Assembly: GCA_949152475.1 (NCBI GenBank)
Contig: OX424568.1
Span: 8,407,667 to 8,471,666 of the forward strand
Length of the DNA stretch: 64,000 bases
Reading direction: 5' to 3'
Source of the DNA: Terebella lapidaria
Lineage: Eukaryota > Annelida > Polychaeta > Terebellida > Terebellidae
Below are positions 57,751 to 64,000 of the stretch, one piece after another (position 1 is the first letter of the stretch; each line of letters opens with the position of its first letter). Position numbers and translations under genes: made by a program. The notes under the pieces were generated by a model. That model was not told where the DNA came from and made no database searches. It was given only the letters and a program-made list of their open reading frames with translations.

Positions 57751-58735
57751 CCGTTTGAAAAAGCTTTCTAATTAAACTTTCTGTTCGCATGTTCTCATAA
57801 ACTGCATGACGCCACACAAAAATTATTATCAGGTTAATATTTTCCTTCAATGGTGTTTTTCACGTGTGTCAGTATCACAGATTGCCGAACACGTCAAATT
57901 TCGTGCCTGCAAACGACCTGGCGTGGGTTTTAATACCTTTGGACGTTTGTATGGCGACCTGTCATGGCATGAACAATAACTAGTATAATATCGTGTGGTA
58001 TATATGAGAGGAAACGCAACACTACAACATCATTGCCTACCGACACCATTAATTACCAAAACAAGTACGTGTTAACGAACTATCAATCATGGAATAAACT
58101 TTCGTATTTCTTGGCGAGTTTGTTTATGAAAAATATGAAAAACAAACTTATCACACTGTATTAATCACACGCTGAGATTTTTGTTCAGCGCAAAAAAAAC
58201 ACTTAATCCTCTTGTAATTCTTTCACTGGAACAAGGTGTTATTCGTAAATCAAAAAGCCTATTCGATGAATGCACAGCGCTAATGACATTTGACAGTTGT
58301 TACATGCTCTGAAGTACTACATTTGTTAATATCCTTAACAGATTTAATACGCAGTATCCATATTAAGCATTTTGCTTGCCATCAGTCCGATTATAGCAAG
58401 TAGGCCACAAAACTAACTAGGAATATCACTTTGGTTGTATTACGAGTTTATCATTATGTCACATATGATCAAATCAATTAGATAAGTCGTTATTTAGCAT
58501 ATCTTCATTTTTCACAACTCAGGCGTGACAAACACTCGTAATGGCGCATGCAATCGTCTTATTTATTGTGAAATCGGCCCATTGCCAAAGTATTTGTCGC
58601 AATTGGTGATCACCTGAACTGACAAAAGTAGTCGTTTTCTTTCCATGAACCTACCACAAAATCACACCTTTTTTTGTAAGCACGAAAATTTATCGTGCTT
58701 CCGAAATTGTGACTGTAAAGTGAGGTAGATAAAAC

Positions 58736-60337
58736 ATGAAGATGCCGGGCACAAGTCGTACAGAAAACATGACAAATGTCGTCTTCAGAAAGGACAATTT
58801 GGAACTGCTCAGAGCTGGGTTCAATTCGATGCTGGATATCTGGTTGGAGATTGCCACTGATAAAGCACCTGGCGAAGTTCTTAGTGTGGTGAGCGTCCAG
58901 GCGAAACTAGACTCCCTCGTAAAGAAACAGTGGAAAACCATCCAAGATATATTCGTGAAAGATGGTTTCCACGGTTATCGTAATGGATCGTTCACGAAGG
59001 AAGAAGAAAATATTCATGCTAAACTCATTATAGATCTCGTCCAGCACACAAACCAGATCGGGGAAGGAATGCGACACCAGCTGGACGAACTCTACAAAGC
59101 TGAAAAGTCCAAGAAGGATAGTAAACAACACCTCTTAAACGAGAACATAAAGAAACAAGATGAGTTGAATCAAGCGAACAGCAGCCTAAGCAGGATCCGT
59201 ACTGACTACAACAACTTACACGGCAAAGTCTCGGCGCTTGAGAAGCTTAACGCAGAGAAATCAGAGCGAATCTCACAACTTCAGAGAGATGCGACCGTTG
59301 AGTTGTGGGAGAAGGAGAAGAAGAGGCTGCTTGAGAAAGCGCAGCTCCTGCAGGAAGACCAACTGGATAAGATGAAGCAACTCCAGAGAGAAAAAAATAT
59401 GTTGAAAGAACGACTGACAGACGTCGAGTCCAAGTTCACGAAGACGAAAATCATGTTGCAGATGAAAGAGTCAAAGTTGACAAGCATGGCAGAAGCCGAG
59501 AAGGAGAAACAACGCGCTTTTATTCTGGAGAAGGACTTGCGCAAAGTCAACGAAGAACTCTTCAGCCAGCAGAAGTACACAGTCGGTCTCCTGAAGGGAC
59601 TTGGAAATCTTCTGGAGAAGGCGTTAAAGTGGTACAGCACAACTGAGAGGACGCACACGTTGGACAGAGCTTTCCTTTCAATGGAGGAGATTCTTGAAAA
59701 GTCTCGTACTGCCGCCTCCAACGGTTTGCTGAAAGACTACGTGACCGGGTTGGGTGCAGAGTTCCACGGAGCAGACAAAGACATCGTGAAGTCGGTCGTA
59801 CGCATGATTTCGCATCAAAATGGCAGCATGTCCGCAATTCAAGAAGATTCGGTGAGACGTTCGCCGAAATCATGTAAGGCAGAGCTGCAAAGCAAGTCGG
59901 AACATCTAGCGCCCACCACGACAAGCTCCAATAACTCACAGGGAAGCCAAGTGTCTATTGCTAATCCTGAACTTATCGACGCAATCACTGGAGAGGTCAA
60001 AATGATGAACGTCCTGAAAAAGTTCCCTTTTATGACGAAGGAGGATATTCAAGACCTTTGGAAGCAATTCATTCGCTATGACAAGAACGAAGATGGCAGC
60101 CTCGATCTAGCTGAAGTCATGGCGGCCATTAGCAGCACGGTGGGCAATCAGTACTCCGCCACGCAGATTCGAGAAGCGATGATTGAAGTGGATGAAGATG
60201 ATTCTGAAGATTTGGACTTTTACGAGTTTGTCAACGTGGCTAATATGTTACGTGAGCGCTCTGGTCGTAGTGAAGTGTACCGGAACGCCTCCTCCAACAG
60301 GGATAGACGGGCCTCCAAAATGTGTAGTGTTATGTGA
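58736..60337 (+). CDS. Intronless coiled-coil EF-hand protein with CaaX box
   Basis: Uninterrupted 533-codon frame from an ATG with A at -3. Residues 1-115 are mostly helical with no recognised domain. About 115-290 is a long charged heptad-type coiled coil (for example EKEKKRLLEKAQLLQEDQ). A Ser/Thr/Asn-rich linker lies near 370-410. Two EF-hand loops follow, DKNEDGSLDLAE (about 449-460) and DEDDSEDLDFYE (about 486-497), both with full calcium ligands. It ends RRASKMCSVM: a basic stretch and a C-a-a-X box whose final Met favours farnesylation, so a calcium-responsive protein tethered to membrane is likely. Polyadenylation signal AATAAA at 60383-60388. It lies inside the presumed intron of the kringle/membrane gene on the other strand. 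Its intronless state could reflect origin by retrocopying; no GTPase domain is present, unlike RASEF/CRACR2A. Name not assigned. Confidence 0.88.
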   Translation: MKMPGTSRTENMTNVVFRKDNLELLRAGFNSMLDIWLEIATDKAPGEVLSVVSVQAKLDSLVKKQWKTIQDIFVKDGFHGYRNGSFTKEEENIHAKLIIDLVQHTNQIGEGMRHQLDELYKAEKSKKDSKQHLLNENIKKQDELNQANSSLSRIRTDYNNLHGKVSALEKLNAEKSERISQLQRDATVELWEKEKKRLLEKAQLLQEDQLDKMKQLQREKNMLKERLTDVESKFTKTKIMLQMKESKLTSMAEAEKEKQRAFILEKDLRKVNEELFSQQKYTVGLLKGLGNLLEKALKWYSTTERTHTLDRAFLSMEEILEKSRTAASNGLLKDYVTGLGAEFHGADKDIVKSVVRMISHQNGSMSAIQEDSVRRSPKSCKAELQSKSEHLAPTTTSSNNSQGSQVSIANPELIDAITGEVKMMNVLKKFPFMTKEDIQDLWKQFIRYDKNEDGSLDLAEVMAAISSTVGNQYSATQIREAMIEVDEDDSEDLDFYEFVNVANMLRERSGRSEVYRNASSNRDRRASKMCSVM

Positions 60338-60382
60338 GTTGAAGTTTGATGAAATTGGACTTGTACATGTAAGTTTCAATGA

Positions 60383-60388
60383 AATAAA
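60383..60388 (+). other. Polyadenylation signal
   Basis: AATAAA 46 bases after the stop codon of the coiled-coil EF-hand gene. Confidence 0.6.
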
Positions 60389-60889
60389 ATTATTGATGGT
60401 TTTGATTGTTGTCGCAAAAACATGTTGGAGTCTTGTACGTCTTGCGGTTGACAAATATTATGCCGAAAAAGAAGATGGGATGAAAATAAGCTAAAAGCAG
60501 TTTCCGTAATACATAGTAACTAACTTCTCAAACTAATCACCAGATCAGACGTCCCGGTTTATATTATTTCACATAATTTGCGTGTAACAACCAGCTTTTT
60601 TGATCCTGATTTCAGTGCCTGCCTGTGTTACCAATGCTTGATCAGTTGTCATATCTTTGTTATCATACACATTTGTGTACCTGTCGGGGCGTGTGATATG
60701 GTGTGGTTGATGTGATATGTGATGTTCATCACGGCTTTTCTCGTGTCGTTGGCACCGGATTCTGTAATAACGTAAAATATTGCATAAGTTTCATGAGTTT
60801 GCGAAGTATAATCTTCTCGTCAACATAAAAAAATTAGCCCAAGGCCTAAGAAAGGTTACCGTACAATATATATTTACGATATTAGCCTT

Positions 60890-61990
60890 TTGTCCCGTAA
60901 CCTTGAAAATAAGGTCATTGGTCAATTCAAAGTCACGAGAATGTTCAGCATATATCATTTCTAATATGTCCATAATTGATTCCTAAGCTGTGAAGTCGAT
61001 AATAAGTGAGATACTAGCCATTTTGTGATCTGACCTTGAGAATGAGGCCAAAGGTCTGGTTCAATATCACGAGAACATTCAGGATATATGTTCAGGATAT
61101 ATGTTATCTATGTTCACAATTAATTCCTAAGCTGTAAAGTCGAAAATAGGCGAGATATCAGCCATTTTGTTCTCTGACATGGAAAATGAGGTTGAAGGTC
61201 AACATCAAGGTCACCAAAATATTCATTACCTGAGCTGTAAAGTCGATAATAAGCGAGATATTAGCCATTTTGTGCTCTGGCCTTGAAAATAAGTTCAAAG
61301 TCAAATTCAAGGTCATTAAAATATTCAGTGTATATTATTTTCTATATGTTCATAATTGGTTCCCAAGCTATAAAGTCAATAGAGGAGCAAGATATTAGCC
61401 ATTTTGTCTTTGACAAAAAAAATGAGGTCAAAGGTCGAATTCAAGGTCATGGCAATGATCAACATATATCATTTTCTATATGTTCACAATTGATTCCTAA
61501 GCTGTAAAATCGATAATAAGTGAGATATTAGTCATTTTGTCCTGTGACCTATAAATTTAGGTCAAAGGTCAAATTCGAGGTCATGAGAATAATCTGTATA
61601 GAAAATTTCCTATATGTTCACAATTAATTCCTAAAGCTGTAAAGTCGATAACAAGTGAAATATTAGCCATTTTGTCCAGTGACCTTGAAAATTAGGTTGA
61701 AGGTCAAATTCAAGGTCATGACAATATTCAGAATATATCATTTCCTAAATGTTCACAATTGATTCCTAAGCTGTAAAGTCGATATTAGGCAAGATATTAG
61801 CCATTTTGTCCTGTGACCTTGAGAATGAGGTCAAAGGTCAAATTCAAGGTCACGAGAATATTCAGCATATATCATTTCTTATATGTCCACAATTGATTCC
61901 TAGTCTCTAATCACAACATTAAGTAAGATATTAAGCATAATGTGTCCCATTATAAAGCATAGGAGAATTTAACATGGGAAAGTCCCATTT
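60890..61990. repeat. AGGTCA-rich satellite array, about 135-bp unit
   Basis: Seven to eight tandem units marked by TTCCTAAGCTGTAAAGTCGA, GAGATATTAGCCATTTTGT and AGGTCAAAGGTCAAATTCAA. Several units contain exact or near-exact AGGTCA-N-AGGTCA followed by a third AGGTCA. It ends with the same tail text as the array at 735-1500 (CATTATAAAGCATAGGAGAA). Together with the following 480-bp repeat it may form one composite element. Confidence 0.9.
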
Positions 61991-62149
61991 GGGCAGTTAC
62001 TGAACAGATTTTGAGAAAACGACCGCCAAAGTCCAATATTGGCCAATTTTCGTCAAAAATTGCCGCCATTTTGAAAAAAACTAAAAAATACCTCCCTCTC
62101 AAAATATTTTTAGGTACCTTTGCTCAAAATTACAGAAAGATTCGACTGT

Positions 62150-62600
62150 AAGTTTTAAAGTTGGAATCAATTTTTAAATCAGCCAAATCTAGCATTCCTG
62201 TTTGTCACGCAAACCTGAAAGCACATCTCGAGATTGTCAGGAATATACAGGAAACATGTACAACTCGACGACAGATAATCAGAAAATCGCCGTTAACTGT
62301 GCGTGAAAACATCGGATAGAGAATGATCGGCCTGCATTCATTGCCGGTTGCCACAGTATCTAGACTAATACCAATGACGTCACAAGACTGTGTGTAGAAC
62401 TCGCCCGCATCGCGGACCGCTTTGAGGAAAAAATGGATGCGGCCCGAGTTTGAATTTGGACTTTTGCAACTCAATTTAGGCACTTGAGACATATTTCGGA
62501 CCAAAATTTGCACGAATTCTCATTCTATAGACAAAATATAGCTATTGCAGACTGAATAAATTTTCACAATTCTAAAAGTGATTATAGCTTTAAATATAAA
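62150..62600 (+). repeat. Dispersed about 480-bp repeat, copy 4
   Basis: Diverged member of the family at 31195, 46263 and 51560: GTTTGTCACGCAAACCTGAA, GATCGGCCTGCATTCATTGC, CCAATGACGTCACAAGAC and GAACTCGCCCG. Confidence 0.85.
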
Positions 62601-62690
62601 AATGTAGACGGACGACGACGACGGACGACGGACACAACGCCATGCCAATAAGTTTTCGGACCAAAGGTCCGGTAACCTAAAATTACAAAA
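62600..62690 (+). mobile_element. Possible Helitron-like 3' terminus
   Basis: After the 480-bp repeat comes GACGGACGACGACGACGGAC, then the hairpin CGGACC-AAA-GGTCCG, then CTAA five bases later. A short hairpin just upstream of CTRR is the hallmark of Helitron 3' ends. No helicase and no assured 5' TC end, and the base after CTAA is A rather than the usual T, so this is only a candidate. Confidence 0.4.
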
Positions 62691-62905
62691 AAATGTGTGT
62701 CAAAAGTAGGTTTTTGAATCAAAGTATAAGTCTATGATAATACATAATAACAGGTCTACGACAGTAAAGATTCGAATAGTTATTTAGATGAGGATGTCAG
62801 CATCCCGGATAACTAGTTTTCTACCCTCAAAGTAGCAATTCATGGAAATATACGATATTGATCAAAACTTTCAAAGTTTAGATTGATTTTATTTATGCAC
62901 TTTAC

Positions 62906-63773
62906 CACATTCCGGAATGTCACAGTATTCCCATCGGACATCGGGGTCCAAGGTGAAACACCAGGGTCCGACTAGATCGTTCGGTTCCGGATTCCGACAG
63001 TAATCCCCCGCATTGCTAACCTTGAGAAGGGGTTGAAGAATATACCCGGTAGTCACACTAAGCCACATAAGTGAAATGTATCATCACATGAAAATTATGG
63101 CAGTATCCTTGAATAAAGCCCGACGCACCTCTGAAAGTCTTATTTCAAAAGTTAGTTTTCAATTACAATCACACACGAGAAGAGTCAGGAATTAGACTGC
63201 GTGTGCACCCAACCCTCCGTAACTGTGTTTTATCCTTTTTTGGCATTTCTTTTTCACACTCCAAGATATATGCAATAACGGAGTGTAAGTCATACGATCA
63301 ACCGGTTTTCGCACTTGTAAGATTAATTAGTTTCTGTGCAACCTTGGCGCAATTTGTCCCTCCACGCATCGGGCTTTCGAATGAACTTGGATCGAGGGTA
63401 TAAAGACATAATTGTCTAATTAGTAAAATAAAATACGACTGTTTCGTCAATATAGACACAGATCACACGACTGACCGCGGCGAATTTCTGAAGCACATAG
63501 TAATGACGAATTGCAACATCCAAACATACAAAAACGAAACAAAATTGATAAGCTCGAACGATATTACGATACAATCGCTATGCATAGGAACCATCACATG
63601 TGTACGTCATACCCCCTATTTCAGAATTACCTGTCCATCAGGAAATGCGCAGGAGCTGTCAGAATATTTATGCGCGTGCGGCGTCTGTGCGTCCCATCTC
63701 TGACACTTGAGTCCACTGCGCGTGCGCGAGATTTTCCCGCCATATTGGTGACCTCCGGAACTGACTTTGCACT
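62906..63773 (-). CDS. Kringle-domain exons of a gene continuing past the window
   Basis: Two exons, 63773-63631 and 63020-62906, joined in frame at CAG|GTAATT and CTCAAG|GTT. Together they encode a complete kringle: [69 protein letters not shown]. The six canonical cysteines are present plus one extra (SSCAFPDG). Kringles are extracellular disulfide-bonded protein- or ligand-binding modules. Exon 1 with the signal peptide must lie beyond 64000, since the upstream sequence here shows none. The last exon leaves one base (G), which fits the membrane-tail exon at 57553. Architecture would resemble PIK3IP1 (kringle, one membrane helix, tail), but orthology is not claimed. Confidence 0.9.
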
Positions 63774-64000
63774 CTAAACACCGAGTATAGCGTTATTGGA
63801 TATATATGATACTCGCATTCAATCAAGAATTGTTTTGATTGTTCAGATTGTGTGTTGTTGACATCAAAATCATGATGCCAGAAATGTCAAAAGTATCTGA
63901 TTTCTGCTAAACACCAGTGCCATCAATACGCAGATGTTATTGGATATATATCATGGCAAATTTGCGTGATTCTAAATGTGTAATATCAAGAGTGAAGAAA

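Noticed and set aside
60890-61990. Regular repeats considered as a CRISPR array
   Set aside because: The whole 135-bp unit is repeated with gradual drift and there are no unique spacers; animal satellite DNA.
63203-63777. Plus-strand frames over the kringle exon
   Set aside because: Antisense shadows of the kringle-coding exon; the minus-strand frame has the full cysteine and Trp pattern.

Overview
This window looks like nuclear DNA from a marine invertebrate animal. Genes are split by GT-AG introns, the background is AT-rich, and much of the intergenic and intronic DNA is transposon-derived. Secreted and membrane proteins carry animal-type domains (ShKT, kringle, ankyrin, EF-hand). The repeat types and the abundant octamer TAGGCCTA would suit an amphioxus, hemichordate, echinoderm or lophotrochozoan. 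I cannot name the phylum, and no prokaryotic or organellar features are visible.

Left third (1-20 kb, minus-strand genes). A secreted metallopeptidase-like protein with two ShKT domains and two polyglycine linkers occupies 6726 to 1747 (8 exons, 417 residues, first intron apparently GC-AG). Next is a five-exon orotate phosphoribosyltransferase (17143 to 8103, 215 residues) that ends where the OMP decarboxylase half of animal UMP synthase would begin. Its 7.4-kb first intron holds a 60/64-bp minisatellite and a decayed PIF/Harbinger transposon with a retroelement fragment inside. A 178-residue four-EF-hand protein follows (19263 to 18005).

Centre (20-42 kb). After a gene-poor stretch comes a 17-exon plus-strand gene (24742 to 41959) for a 1060-residue ankyrin-repeat protein made of three related modules. 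Exon 1 contributes only the ATG. One intron holds a nearly intact-looking Ngaro-type (DIRS-order) retroelement with split direct repeats, ending 22 bp before the next host exon.

Right-centre (42-56 kb). The 3' end of the ankyrin gene and about 5.3-5.8 kb of flanking DNA are present twice in tandem at very high identity, possibly an assembly haplotype artefact. The duplicated unit holds a Tc1-like remnant, tandem arrays and part of a large foldback element. Beyond the second copy the foldback is broken by two elements built from ATCTCGATAAATCGAG-type palindromes.

Right end (56-64 kb). A minus-strand gene entering from beyond the window supplies a complete kringle (exons 63773-63631 and 63020-62906). 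Its phase matches a downstream exon (57553-57045) coding for a transmembrane helix and a tyrosine-rich tail with an ITIM-like motif. In the intron between, on the opposite strand, lies an intronless 533-residue coiled-coil/EF-hand protein ending in a CaaX box. AGGTCA-rich satellite arrays lie near both ends of the window. The genes do not form an obvious pathway; the neighbourhood reads as unrelated host genes interleaved with repeats.
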